From NCBI GenBank assembly GCA_040772005.1, contig JAXGYZ010000005.1, positions 352,929 through 416,928 on the forward strand: 64,000 nt of DNA. Reading direction: 5' to 3'. How positions within the stretch are numbered: position 1 is the stretch's first letter; every line of letters starts with the position of its first letter. The notes beneath the pieces were generated by a model. The model searched no databases. It had not been told where the DNA came from and worked only from the letters and a program-made list of their open reading frames with translations. Below, piece after piece: positions 1 to 10,071 of this stretch. This DNA is from MWBF01 sp040772005. GTDB taxonomy: Bacteria > Chloroflexota > Anaerolineae > CG2-30-64-16. Position numbers and translations under genes: made by a program.

Positions 1-156
1 GTGCCCTGGGAAGCCATGATTGGGATGCGAAACCGTCTCATCCATGGCTACTTCGATGTCGATGTCCGGGTGGTGTACGACACGGCCACAATCGATGTGC
101 CACAGCTCCTCGCTCTGGTCCGCGAGTGGCTGCGTCAGCTACCGGGCGAGCATTGA
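1..156 (+). CDS. HepT-like ribonuclease toxin, C-terminal part (gene starts before the window)
   Basis: Frame 1 is open from the first base to TGA at 154-156. It reads as the C-terminal 51 residues of a HepT/DUF86-family protein, beginning VPWEAMIGMRNRLIHGYFDV. The segment RNRLIH followed by GYFDVD is the family's conserved RX4-6H region, which carries the catalytic Arg and His of HepT RNases in MNT-HepT toxin-antitoxin pairs. The 5' part and any MntA-type nucleotidyltransferase antitoxin lie outside the window. The next gene, rsmA, begins 2 bases after the stop. The family call is secure from the motif; the toxin role is inferred. Confidence 0.75.
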   Translation: MPWEAMIGMRNRLIHGYFDVDVRVVYDTATIDVPQLLALVREWLRQLPGEH

Positions 157-158
157 GC

Positions 159-1016
159 GTGGCCGCACAACAGAGCCCGTTAGCGCAGCTTTCCGCCCTG
201 GGCATTCATCCGAAGAAGGGGCTGGGCCAGAACTTCCTCGTTGACCCCGCGCACCGCGCGCATATCGTGGCCGCGGCCGACCTCACCTCGCAGGACACCG
301 TTCTGGAGGTGGGCCCCGGCCCCGGCGTACTCACCGAGCTGATTGCGGAGCAGGCCGCCCGCGTCGTGGCCGTCGAGCTGGACGACCGGCTCATCCCCTT
401 TCTGCGCGACCGCTTTGCCGCCCAGTCGCATGTCACTATCGTTCATGCGGACATCCTCGCGGTAGATGTTGGCGAGTTGATGCAGGGTTCCGACAGCGGC
501 CCGGCTTCCGGCTACAAGGTGATCGCCAACCTGCCCTACTACATCACCGCGGCGGCCATCCGGCATCTGCTGGAGGCGCAGCCGCCGCCAGCCGTGCTCG
601 TGCTCACCGTCCAGCGGGAGGTCGCGGAGCGCATGGTCGCGCGGCCGCCGGAGATGAGCCTGCTGGCGCTCGGCGTGCAGTTCTACTGCACGGGGCGCAT
701 CGCGGGGCGCATCCCCGCGGGCGCGTTCTACCCTGTGCCGAAGGTGGAGAGTGCGGTCGTGCGGCTGGACCGACGGCCGGAGCCGGCCGTGCCCGGCGTA
801 GCGGCGGAGCAGTTCTTCCGGGTCGCGCGGGCCGGGTTCAGCCAGCCGCGCAAGCAGTTGCGCAACTCGCTGGCCGCAGGTTTATCACGGGCCCCTGTTG
901 AGGTAGAGGCGTGGCTATCATCTGTGGGCATCGACCCCCGGCGCCGCGCGGAGACGCTGACCATCGAGGAGTGGGGCGTGCTGGCGCAGACAGCCGGCAG
1001 CCCGTTCCGCATCTGA
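159..1016 (+). CDS. rsmA: 16S rRNA (adenine(1518)-N(6)/adenine(1519)-N(6))-dimethyltransferase RsmA/KsgA
   Basis: RsmA dimethylates two adjacent adenines in the 3' terminal hairpin of 16S rRNA during 30S maturation, using SAM. Visible family motifs in order are GLGQNFLVD near the N-terminus, the SAM loop LEVGPGPGVLTELI, the catalytic motif NLPYYIT, VQREVAERM, and FYPVPKVESAVVRL in the C-terminal half. The start chosen is GTG at 159, two bases after the HepT-like stop, giving 285 aa, the usual length; an in-frame GTG at 126 would overlap the toxin gene. The C-terminus is odd: the last codons and the TGA lie inside a short dispersed palindrome (1005-1026), with the stop in its loop, so the native end may have been replaced by the repeat. 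Confidence 0.93.
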   Translation: MAAQQSPLAQLSALGIHPKKGLGQNFLVDPAHRAHIVAAADLTSQDTVLEVGPGPGVLTELIAEQAARVVAVELDDRLIPFLRDRFAAQSHVTIVHADILAVDVGELMQGSDSGPASGYKVIANLPYYITAAAIRHLLEAQPPPAVLVLTVQREVAERMVARPPEMSLLALGVQFYCTGRIAGRIPAGAFYPVPKVESAVVRLDRRPEPAVPGVAAEQFFRVARAGFSQPRKQLRNSLAAGLSRAPVEVEAWLSSVGIDPRRRAETLTIEEWGVLAQTAGSPFRI

Positions 1017-1026
1017 GGATGCGGAA
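1005..1026. repeat. short palindromic repeat carrying the rsmA stop codon
   Basis: TTCCGCATC at 1005-1013 and GATGCGGAA at 1018-1026 form a perfect 9-bp inverted repeat with loop TGAG, whose TGA is the rsmA stop. The same core (CCGCATCTGAGGATGCGG) recurs at 34584-34602, so it is a dispersed element. It could also act as a hairpin at the transcript end. Confidence 0.7.
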
Positions 1027-1048
1027 CTCCTCCTGCCATCTATCTCAC

Positions 1049-1075
1049 GCAAAGACGCAAAGGTCGCCAAGAGAT
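1049..1075. repeat. fragment of a CACGCAAAGACGCAAAG dispersed repeat
   Basis: TCACGCAAAGACGCAAAG, followed by CCAAGAGA, resembles the left arm of the palindromic element at 62807-62878. It lies in the gap between the convergent rsmA and LysE-family genes. No gene is seen in 1017-1099. Confidence 0.5.
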
Positions 1076-1099
1076 ATGGTCTGATCCCCTCGTATTGCG

Positions 1100-1717
1100 T
1101 CACCCTGCCAGACTGATGAGCGCGGCAGCCCCGAACCCCAGGATAACCAGACCCGAGAGCCGGTTGACCCAGAGCGCGGCGCGCGCGTCGAAGCGGCTGC
1201 GCAGCAGGCTGACGCCGGCGCTCAGCAGCAGCCACCAGGCGGCCGAGCCCAGAAACACGCCCAAGACCATCGCGGCGGCTGCACCGTAGCTGCCGCCGGC
1301 CTGTGCCACGCCGGCCCCGGCGAAGATGGCCGCGAAGGAGAGGATCGTCATGGGGTTGGTGAGGGTCAGGACGAAGGTCGAGAGATAGGCTCCGGCGCGG
1401 CTGCGGCCTTCGACACTGGCAGCCGAATCGCCGGGCCGCGCCAGCAGGGTCCGGAGCCCCAGGTAGCACAGGAACAGCCCGCCCAACAGCCGCAGCCACC
1501 CCTGCTGGCGCACGAGCAGCCCGGTGATCGCCGTCAGCCCGAACGCCGCGATGGCCCCATAGACCATATCTGCGCTGGCCGCGCCCAGGCCGGAGACGAA
1601 GCCCGCGACACGCCCCTGTGCGAGGGTGCGCCGGATGCACAACACGCCGATGGGCCCCACCGGCGCGGCGATGGCGAGGCCGAGCAGCGCCCCCTTCAGC
1701 ACGAACTGCAGCGGCAT
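1100..1717 (-). CDS. LysE/RhtB family amino-acid exporter
   Basis: A 205-aa integral membrane protein with about six hydrophobic segments. The N-terminus has the typical LysE pattern GLAIAAPVGPIGVLCIRRTL, followed by GFVSGLGAASADMVYGAIAAFG and the conserved TNPMTILSF in the middle. LysE/RhtB proteins export amino acids such as lysine, homoserine or threonine from the cytoplasm; the substrate here cannot be read. Its ATG directly follows the TGA of the upstream plsC-like gene (TGAATG), so the two are very probably co-transcribed and translationally coupled. Confidence 0.88.
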   Translation of the reverse strand: MPLQFVLKGALLGLAIAAPVGPIGVLCIRRTLAQGRVAGFVSGLGAASADMVYGAIAAFGLTAITGLLVRQQGWLRLLGGLFLCYLGLRTLLARPGDSAASVEGRSRAGAYLSTFVLTLTNPMTILSFAAIFAGAGVAQAGGSYGAAAAMVLGVFLGSAAWWLLLSAGVSLLRSRFDARAALWVNRLSGLVILGFGAAALISLAG

Positions 1718-2401
1718 TCAGCCCCCCGCCGCGCGGTCGGCATACACCCCGCGATACTGCTCCGGCAGCATCCGGGCCAGCGTCACCATCAGCTCATCCG
1801 TGTACGCGTGCAGCTCGGACGTGCGCGCCCGTTCCGCGCCTGCGGGCAGCGGCCACGGCGGGCCGATGACCACATGCACCTCCGCACGGCGCAGATGGCG
1901 CAGCTCGTTGAGCGCCCGCTCATGCCCCCACGCGGCCACGGGGATGATGGTCGCGCCTGTCCGGCTGGCGAGGTAGACCGCGCCCTGCTTGCCCGGCTGC
2001 AGGCCGCCCGTCCGACTGCGCGTGCCCTCCGGCGCGACGGCCATCGCGCCGCCTGCCTTCAGGACCGCGAGCGCCTGGTTCAGCGCCGCGCGGTCGGCCT
2101 CCCCGCGCTCGACGTAGATAACCTGCGTCACGTGATCCATCATGCGCCCGCCCCAGCGCCCGCGGTACTTCTCGGCGGCAAAGATGGCTGTGCGCCGCGG
2201 AATGACCATGCCGACCAGGGGCACGTCCAGGCTGTGCAGGTGATTGGGCGCGACGATGAGCGGGCCGGTCAATGGGATGTGCTCGCTGCCCGTCACATGG
2301 AGGCGCGTCAGCAGGCGGAACAGGAGCCAGACCGCGCCCATGAAGAGCCGGTAGAACCAGGAGGCATCTCTGGCATCTTTGGCAAACAGCATGGCTCCCA
2401 T
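1718..2401 (-). CDS. 1-acyl-sn-glycerol-3-phosphate acyltransferase (PlsC-like)
   Basis: Transfers an acyl chain to lysophosphatidic acid in phospholipid synthesis at the inner face of the membrane. The protein (227 aa) has an N-terminal hydrophobic stretch (FMGAVWLLFRLL), the acyltransferase motif NHLHSLD (the NHX4D catalytic His-Asp), and the substrate-binding motif PEGTRSRTGG, followed by GATIIPVAAWG. ATG at 2401 is chosen; ATG at 2392 is an alternative. Its TGA abuts the start of the LysE-family gene. A 22-bp inverted repeat separates it from the upstream LysM lipoprotein gene. Confidence 0.85.
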   Translation of the reverse strand: MGAMLFAKDARDASWFYRLFMGAVWLLFRLLTRLHVTGSEHIPLTGPLIVAPNHLHSLDVPLVGMVIPRRTAIFAAEKYRGRWGGRMMDHVTQVIYVERGEADRAALNQALAVLKAGGAMAVAPEGTRSRTGGLQPGKQGAVYLASRTGATIIPVAAWGHERALNELRHLRRAEVHVVIGPPWPLPAGAERARTSELHAYTDELMVTLARMLPEQYRGVYADRAAGG

Positions 2402-2413
2402 CCTGTGAAGGGT

Positions 2414-2485
2414 AACCACGGAAGACACGGAGCACACGGAAATCATCAGATATGCTATTCTGCGTGCTCCGTGTCTTCCGTGGTT
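2414..2485. repeat. 22-bp perfect inverted repeat (CACGGAAGACACGGAGCAC type)
   Basis: AACCACGGAAGACACGGAGC... at 2414-2435 is exactly complementary to 2464-2485, with a 28-nt AT-richer centre. It fills the gap between the LysM lipoprotein gene and plsC. It belongs to the widespread ACGGAAGACACGGA class of intergenic palindromes and could terminate or attenuate transcription. Confidence 0.75.
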
Positions 2486-2493
2486 CTGGTGTA

Positions 2494-3522
2494 CTACGGC
2501 GCGGGTGTGGGCACGCGACGGCCCAGCGCATCCACGCGGAAATCGGCCACCGGTCCGCCCGCGGGGGTCAGGTCCATTGTGAATGTGGTGCGCCCCCCGC
2601 GGGGGATGACGTTGTGCTCCGGCGCCTCGCGGCGCAGCCCGACCACGCGACCCAACGCGTCGTACAGCGTGACCGTAACCAGCACGTCCACGGTATCCTC
2701 CGGGCCGGTGTTGCTGACCGACCCGCTGACGGTGTAAACGGCATAGCGTTCCCCCTCGCCCTGCAGGTCGCTCACGCTCAGGTCGAGGTAGTAGTTGCCG
2801 ATGTAGCCCTGCACGCCCTGCCACGGGACCGCGAGATAGCTGGCGAACGACTGAGGCGGGCTGGTGAAACGCACGGCGAACGGCGCGCGGCCCCCCGGCC
2901 GCAGCAGCTCGATCTGCACGTACTCCTGCGCCTCGGCCACGGTCTCCCCCTGCTCGTCGAGCAGCACGATCTTCACTCCCGCCTGCTCCAGGTCCAGGCC
3001 GGTCGTGTTGTGGATCTCGCCCAGGCACCAGAAGCCGCCGAGCGGCGTGTTGTTGAAGGTCACGTTTTCGACGGCGAACGGGACCGGCGTCGGCACGGCA
3101 GAGGGCGTGGCCTCCACATCTGCGGACGGGGGCTCGGGAATGACGAGCTGCTGGCCGACGCGCAGGCTGCGCGGGTCGGTGATGCCGTTGGCGTCCTGCA
3201 GCTCCGCGATGGACACGCCGAACTGCTGCGCGACGCGCGCCAGGCTGTCCCCGCTCCGGATGGTGTAGATAACCGGCGTCGGCGTGATGGTGGGCGTGAA
3301 GGTGGGCGCGGGCGTGTAGGGCGCGGGCGTGGCCGTCGGCCGCGCGGTCGGCAGCGGCGTCGCCAGCCCGACCGTCGCGGTCGGTGAGGGCGTCGCCGTC
3401 CGTCGCGTGATGACCTGCCCGACCGGCCGGCCGTCACACGCAGCCAGCACAAGACCCAGGGCCGCGGCCGCCAGGAGGCTCGCCAGGCGCAACAATCGTG
3501 AGAGATGGGACGATGTAACCAT
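2494..3522 (-). CDS. LysM-domain lipoprotein
   Basis: A 342-aa predicted lipoprotein. The signal peptide ends in lipobox LVLAAC, with Cys29. A Pro/Thr-rich linker (about residues 30-85) leads to one LysM domain (IRSGDSLARVAQQFGVSIAE ... LRVGQQLVIPEP), which binds peptidoglycan-type glycans. The C-terminal half is a beta-rich extracellular region with FxLYD-like features (VENVTFNNTPLGGFWCLGEI, SGSVSNTG). ATG at 3522 is chosen because it places the signal sequence at the N-terminus; upstream in-frame codons lack one. It is probably anchored on the outer face of the membrane; its exact role is unknown. Confidence 0.8.
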   Translation of the reverse strand: MVTSSHLSRLLRLASLLAAAALGLVLAACDGRPVGQVITRRTATPSPTATVGLATPLPTARPTATPAPYTPAPTFTPTITPTPVIYTIRSGDSLARVAQQFGVSIAELQDANGITDPRSLRVGQQLVIPEPPSADVEATPSAVPTPVPFAVENVTFNNTPLGGFWCLGEIHNTTGLDLEQAGVKIVLLDEQGETVAEAQEYVQIELLRPGGRAPFAVRFTSPPQSFASYLAVPWQGVQGYIGNYYLDLSVSDLQGEGERYAVYTVSGSVSNTGPEDTVDVLVTVTLYDALGRVVGLRREAPEHNVIPRGGRTTFTMDLTPAGGPVADFRVDALGRRVPTPAP

Positions 3523-3599
3523 GTGGGAAGGGATTATAGCATCCCGCCGCCTGGGGGCAAGTACGGTGGAATGGATGGCGGAATTCTGCAGTTGCTGGA

Positions 3600-3663
3600 G
3601 TCGAGGCTTCAGCCGGTCAGGTCCGCTGTGCGCATAGACGCCCAAACCGGCTGAGGCCGCGAC
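3600..3663. repeat. palindromic element overlapping the 3' end of the lycopene cyclase gene
   Basis: Imperfect inverted repeat: GTCGAGGCTTCAGCCGGT (3600-3617) and ACCGGCTGAGGCCGCGAC (3646-3663), with a 28-nt centre. The arms and the centre match the complete copy at 5071-5140, and the left arm recurs exactly at 37786-37803. About 47 bases of it are translated as the C-terminus of the cyclase. Confidence 0.75.
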
Positions 3664-4891
3664 CGCGACCCCCAATGTCCGCGACCAACCGCCCCGCGCC
3701 GCGCAGGAATGGCAGCTTGGGCAGCGTCAGCACCAGCCCCACGATATCGGCCGGCGACGCACGCTCGTCCAGGAAGCGGAAGATGCGCGGGGCAGGGTTG
3801 CGGGCGAACATCGCGGTGAACGCATCCGCGAGCCGCTCCGGCTCCACGCGCATGACCTCCAGCATGACGCTGTCCAGCCAACGGTAGAGCGGTTTGGTCG
3901 CGGGCACGTCGAACGGGTGGCCGTGCGTCAGCAGCGAACGCACGATGGCCGCGGAGTCGTCGAGGATGCGCGTGTAGGCATAGCCCGACGTCGGCTTGAC
4001 CAGTCCGCCCTGGATGCCGGTTGTCATAACGTGGCGACCAGTACGTCGCGGGAACGGGTAATCGGTCAGCGGGGTCGTACCCGTCTCGTCGCTGATGACC
4101 GTGTATTCGCGGATGCCGAGCACCCCGCGCACGTACTCGTCCAGCAGCGCGTCGTAATCCACCTCGCTCAGCCCGACGTATTCCACCAGCGCGGCGCGCG
4201 GGGATGTGGGGAGCACGTAGAAGAAGCGCATCTCCCCGGCCTGCGGCGTGCGGAAGTCGAAGATGGTGGCTTCGCTGGCGTCGAACACATCCTCCGGCGT
4301 CTCGATGAACCAGCCCTTGAAGCACTGCTTGAGATAGCAGTAGCGGGTCGTATCCGGCTCGAACTTGTGGATATTGAACAGGCTGTCGAACACCCACGTG
4401 CCGTGATAGGCCTGCCACGCAGCATCGCCCGCGCCGTCCACGTCCAGCCACACGGTTGCCGCGTCTGCGCCGTCCTCGATGCGCTTGACGACCGCTTTGA
4501 TCCACGTGACTTCCGGTCGCGCGGCCAACTCGCTGCGCATGTAGGCGTAGAAGTCGTCGCCCCGGATCATGGCATAGTGCCAGTCGGCGGTGTTCAGCGT
4601 GCCGACCGCACCCTTCGACTCCGCACGGCTGGCCGCTGCCGTGCTCCGCTCAGGCTGCTCCGCCTGTTGCGTGGCCGCGAAGCGCAGCGCGGTCCAGCGC
4701 CGCTGGACGATCGATTCGAAGGGCGAACGCTCGGTGCTCCAGTAGGCCCACGTGCGGTCGTTCTGGTCCTTGTCGTCGCGATCCACAATGAGGATCGAGC
4801 GGCCCGCGAGCGGGCTGTGGATGAGCGCGTGGGCCAGGCACAGCCCGGCGCAGCCGCCCCCCGCAATGATGAAGTCGTAGTGCGCTGTCAA
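3617..4891 (-). CDS. crtY: lycopene beta-cyclase, CrtY type
   Basis: FAD/NAD-fold enzyme of the lycopene cyclase family (CrtY/CrtL class), which closes beta-ionone rings on lycopene in carotenoid synthesis. The N-terminus YDFIIAGGGCAGLCLAHAL is the dinucleotide-binding GxGxxG region, followed by the family signature NDRTWAYW and later DYPFPRRTGRHVMTTGIQGG and PTSGYAYTRI. The start is TTG at 4891 with GGAGA about six bases upstream. At 424 aa it is slightly longer than usual: the C-terminal residues (about GRGLSRFGRLCAQRT) are encoded by a dispersed palindromic repeat. No other carotenoid gene is visible nearby, so the pathway is split across the genome. Confidence 0.87.
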   Translation of the reverse strand: MTAHYDFIIAGGGCAGLCLAHALIHSPLAGRSILIVDRDDKDQNDRTWAYWSTERSPFESIVQRRWTALRFAATQQAEQPERSTAAASRAESKGAVGTLNTADWHYAMIRGDDFYAYMRSELAARPEVTWIKAVVKRIEDGADAATVWLDVDGAGDAAWQAYHGTWVFDSLFNIHKFEPDTTRYCYLKQCFKGWFIETPEDVFDASEATIFDFRTPQAGEMRFFYVLPTSPRAALVEYVGLSEVDYDALLDEYVRGVLGIREYTVISDETGTTPLTDYPFPRRTGRHVMTTGIQGGLVKPTSGYAYTRILDDSAAIVRSLLTHGHPFDVPATKPLYRWLDSVMLEVMRVEPERLADAFTAMFARNPAPRIFRFLDERASPADIVGLVLTLPKLPFLRGAGRLVADIGGRGRGLSRFGRLCAQRT

Positions 4892-5070
4892 TTGTATCTC
4901 CGCTGGGGCCGGTCTCCGACCGTACCCCTGGCTCGGTGTGCTGTGGCGAAGCCACAGCCGAGACCGGCCAGAGCAATTCTCGGATGGGGTTGGTGGTCAT
5001 AAGGTGTATCGTATCCTCGTTCGTCTCTACGCCGGAACGCGCTCCTGGTTGCACACGATCAGCCGAGGCT

Positions 5071-5140
5071 GGAGTGGAGGCTTTAGCCGGTCAGGTTGGC
5101 TGTGTGCGTACATGACCAATCCGGCTAAAGCCTCCACTCC
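5071..5140. repeat. 70-bp palindromic element, complete copy
   Basis: GGAGTGGAGGCTTTAGCCGG (5071-5090) is exactly complementary to 5121-5140. The 30-nt centre (TCAGGTTGGCTGTGTGCGTA...) is recognisably the same as that of the copy at 3600-3663, so the whole unit, not only the arms, is dispersed. Confidence 0.8.
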
Positions 5141-5170
5141 GGCTTCTTATGGAATTCCTGACTAACCCAT

Positions 5171-5199
5171 TTACAGGAATGCGCGAGTCTATGTTATAA
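5171..5199 (+). promoter_or_regulatory. possible promoter of the phosphotriesterase-like gene
   Basis: TTACAG (5171-5176) and TTATAA (5194-5199) are 17 bases apart in an AT-rich stretch about 40 bases before the start codon. The match to consensus is moderate; this is a weak prediction. Confidence 0.3.
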
Positions 5200-5240
5200 A
5201 CAAAGCCAGCCACTACTGGTTTTTTGTCAAGGAGTTGACA

Positions 5241-6158
5241 ATGCCTCATCTGATTACCACCCTCGGGCCCAAGCGCGCGGACGAATTGGGCATGATCCTG
5301 CCCCACGAGCATGTCTTCGTGGACCTGCGCACGCCGGACCATCCGGAACAGGGCCAGGCCGAAGCTGACGATGTCATCCGCCTGATGCAGCCGCAGCTCG
5401 CCGCCGCGACGGAGGCGGGCATCACCGCCATCGTGGAGCCGAGCACGCTGGGCGTGGGCCGCCGCGCCGACATCCTGCAGGCGGTCTCGCTGGCGACCGG
5501 ATTTCCCCTGGTCGCGCCGACGGGCATCTACCGCGAGCCGTGGGTGCCTGCGTGGGCGCAGAAGGCGAGCGAAGACGCGCTGTACGAGTGGATGCGCAAC
5601 GAGCTGGACGGGTTCATCATCGGCTCCAACGTGCAGGCGGGCTGGATCAAGCTGAGCGCGGGCGATGACGGTCTGACGCCTGTGGAGACGAAGATCCTGC
5701 GTGCGGCCGCGCGCGCGGCTCGCGACACCGGCGCGGTCATCGGCAGCCACACGATTCGGGGCCGCGTCGTGCGCGACCAGCTCGATATCCTGGCGCAGTA
5801 TGGCGTCCCGGCCAGCCGCTTCATCTGGATTCACACGCACGTCGAGCCGGACTTCGCACTGCATCTGGAGATGGCGCGCCGCGGCGCGTGGCTGGAGTAC
5901 GACGGCATCACCAGCCCTGACAGTGACGATATGTTTGTCGGGCGCATCCTGGACGTCCTGCAGGCCGGGTTCGGCAACCAGCTCCTGTTGAGCCAGGATC
6001 GCGGTTGGTACGATCCGGCCCAGCCGGGCGGCGGCACGCCCCAGCCCTTTACCTACATCGTGGATGTGTTCCTGCCGAAGCTGCGGGCCGCGGGCGTGGA
6101 TGATGCGACCGTGCGCCGGCTGATGCAGGAAAACCCGTTCCGCGCGTTCGCCAGGTAG
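5241..6158 (+). CDS. phosphotriesterase-family metal-dependent hydrolase
   Basis: A 305-aa TIM-barrel amidohydrolase of the phosphotriesterase/lactonase-like family. Metal ligands are visible: HEH at residues 22-24 (PHEHVFVD), the likely carboxylated Lys137 (GWIKLSAG), His170 (GSHTIRG), His198/200 (IHTHVEP) and Asp253 (SQDRGW). Known members hydrolyse lactones, phosphotriesters or sugar-derived esters; beside a beta-mannosidase a sugar lactone is plausible but unproven. ATG at 5241 is chosen because AAGGAG (5229-5234) lies six bases upstream; an in-frame TTG at 5235 is too close to it. A 33-bp palindrome separates it from the next gene. Confidence 0.85.
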   Translation: MPHLITTLGPKRADELGMILPHEHVFVDLRTPDHPEQGQAEADDVIRLMQPQLAAATEAGITAIVEPSTLGVGRRADILQAVSLATGFPLVAPTGIYREPWVPAWAQKASEDALYEWMRNELDGFIIGSNVQAGWIKLSAGDDGLTPVETKILRAAARAARDTGAVIGSHTIRGRVVRDQLDILAQYGVPASRFIWIHTHVEPDFALHLEMARRGAWLEYDGITSPDSDDMFVGRILDVLQAGFGNQLLLSQDRGWYDPAQPGGGTPQPFTYIVDVFLPKLRAAGVDDATVRRLMQENPFRAFAR

Positions 6159-6167
6159 CTGCTTCTC

Positions 6168-6200
6168 AGAAACCCGGTTTCTGCCAGAAACCGGGTTTCT
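6168..6200. repeat. 33-bp palindrome, AGAAACCCGGTTTCT family, copy 1
   Basis: Two perfect 15-bp arms (AGAAACCCGGTTTCT and its complement) flank GCC. The same 33-bp unit occurs inside a coding region at 44587-44619; variants are at 25895-25929 and 37808-37858. Confidence 0.85.
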
Positions 6201-6237
6201 CTATGCTCATGCCCATATGCAAAGGAAGGAAGAACCC

Positions 6238-8781
<2,544 letters not shown>

Positions 8782-8793
8782 CACTGCACACTG

Positions 8794-8826
8794 GAAGTCG
8801 GACGGGTTGCCAACCCGTCCTACTTC
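8794..8826. terminator. hairpin after the beta-mannosidase gene
   Basis: GAAGTCGGACGGGTT / AACCCGTCCTACTTC form a 15-bp stem with one mismatch and loop GCC, 13 bases after the stop. It may be a dispersed GGACGGGTTGCCAACCCGTCC repeat as well as a terminator; there is no long T tract. Confidence 0.5.
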
Positions 8827-8867
8827 TGCAATGAAGATAAATTTTAAGGGCCATCGAACGTTTTTCG

Positions 8868-8876
8868 TGGTATAAT
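8868..8876 (+). promoter_or_regulatory. extended -10 promoter before the HExxH cargo-like gene
   Basis: TGGTATAAT matches the extended -10 consensus TGnTATAAT exactly. No good -35 box is seen at the right distance, as is usual for extended -10 promoters. A start near 8883 would give a leader of about 105 bases to the ATG at 8988. Confidence 0.6.
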
Positions 8877-8987
8877 TGTCCCTGGCTTGTTGGACACCTG
8901 CGAGGATCGCCGGCGCGGTGGGGCGGGGTAGTGCCCGGTCTGCTGCCGGCTGCCAGCCGCGCAGGTATCCGGAACAAGGGGGCAACC

Positions 8988-10043
8988 ATGCGCACTTTTC
9001 TAGAGAAGCCGGCCCAATCTGGCCCAACGATTGCCGGGGCCGCACGGCTACCATCTGCGCTGCTTGCAGCGCAGCGAGATCATGCCTTCACGCTGCCGCC
9101 CGTACGTTCAACGACTAAAGACGAATCAGATAGCGATCGCGGCGCGGCACCGATCTCCCGCGCCGCGCACGACGTCGCCCGCATCTCGGTCTATCCCCCT
9201 GCTGCAGCGCTGCCCACTCCGGCGCAGCCCGCTGCCGAAACCCACATCATCGCACAGCAATATCGCCTTTCAGCCCGCATCCGCCGGGCGGACGCGCCGC
9301 GTTCGGCCACGCCGGCCCGGCATACGTCTCAGCGGTGGGATTCCGATTCGGGGGAGCAGGGCGAGGAGCAGCCCGTGGTGACCAGGGAAGAGGGCGCACT
9401 GACGGAAGAGGAAAGCGACAGCATCGCGCCGACGCTGGCATATAGCCCGAGCATCAGCCAGGGCGGCGCCGCGCCACGCGCGTCGGCCTTTGGCGTCACG
9501 CGGACGCGGCCATCCGTCGCCAACCTCGCGATTGCCCATGACACGACCGCCAGCGTGTTCAACGTGACCGCAACGGTCAACAACACCATCACCTGGACTG
9601 TGCAGTCGCGGGGTCGGACGGATATCCCCAATGAAAATGCTGCGGCCATCACCAGCGCCAACTACACGACGGTAGCCTCAGACTTGACGCCTAACATGGC
9701 ATCCGACAATGGCCGTCCGCCGCGGACGCAGTTCTGGGCGCAGGACCTGACGGAAAGGCACGAGCGTTTCCATGCGAACGAACGGGCCAACACCTATGGC
9801 CGGCCGGCGTTCGAGTTCGCGCAGACCTGGCTGGGGACCCAGACCGCGGCAGACGATGCGGGCGTGACGACCCTCGTGAACCAGGTTCCGGACAAGATGC
9901 GTGAGAGCTATGCGACCAGCTATTCGCCGGGCAAAGAGAGCCGCGCGTATGGCGATGGCGCGCCCAGTTACCGGGCGCGGGCCGATGCGGTCAAGACGAA
10001 GGGTGACGGCGGCGGCTATCCTGCCCCGCCCGCCGCGCCATGA
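8988..10043 (+). CDS. secretion-cargo-like protein with HExxH metallopeptidase motif
   Basis: A 351-aa protein of unknown function. The first 90 residues are low in structure and resemble the leader shared by DUF4157-type proteins linked to extracellular contractile injection systems: MRTFLEKPAQSG... and AAHDVARISVYPPAA (compare HDFSRIPVYP in that group). The DUF4157 core itself is not seen. Residues 258-262 are HERFH, a match to the HExxH zinc site, inside ERHERFHANERANTYGR; Glu317 in GKESRAYGDG could be a third ligand. There is no membrane segment or classical signal peptide. ATG at 8988 is preceded by an AAGGGGG ribosome site. A HEAT-repeat protein follows 28 bases later, perhaps as a partner. 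The motif is certain; the role is inferred. Confidence 0.6.
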   Translation: MRTFLEKPAQSGPTIAGAARLPSALLAAQRDHAFTLPPVRSTTKDESDSDRGAAPISRAAHDVARISVYPPAAALPTPAQPAAETHIIAQQYRLSARIRRADAPRSATPARHTSQRWDSDSGEQGEEQPVVTREEGALTEEESDSIAPTLAYSPSISQGGAAPRASAFGVTRTRPSVANLAIAHDTTASVFNVTATVNNTITWTVQSRGRTDIPNENAAAITSANYTTVASDLTPNMASDNGRPPRTQFWAQDLTERHERFHANERANTYGRPAFEFAQTWLGTQTAADDAGVTTLVNQVPDKMRESYATSYSPGKESRAYGDGAPSYRARADAVKTKGDGGGYPAPPAAP

Positions 10044-10071
10044 GTGAGGCGGCAGCGGTTTTGAAAGTGAG

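Larger units (their letters stand above)
4892..5240. other. 349-bp non-coding gap with palindromes
   Basis: Lies between the divergent cyclase and phosphotriesterase genes. It contains a short hairpin GCTGTGGC-GAA-GCCACAGC near 4940, the 70-bp palindromic element at 5071-5140, and the leader of the downstream gene. No coding region is supported. Confidence 0.6.
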
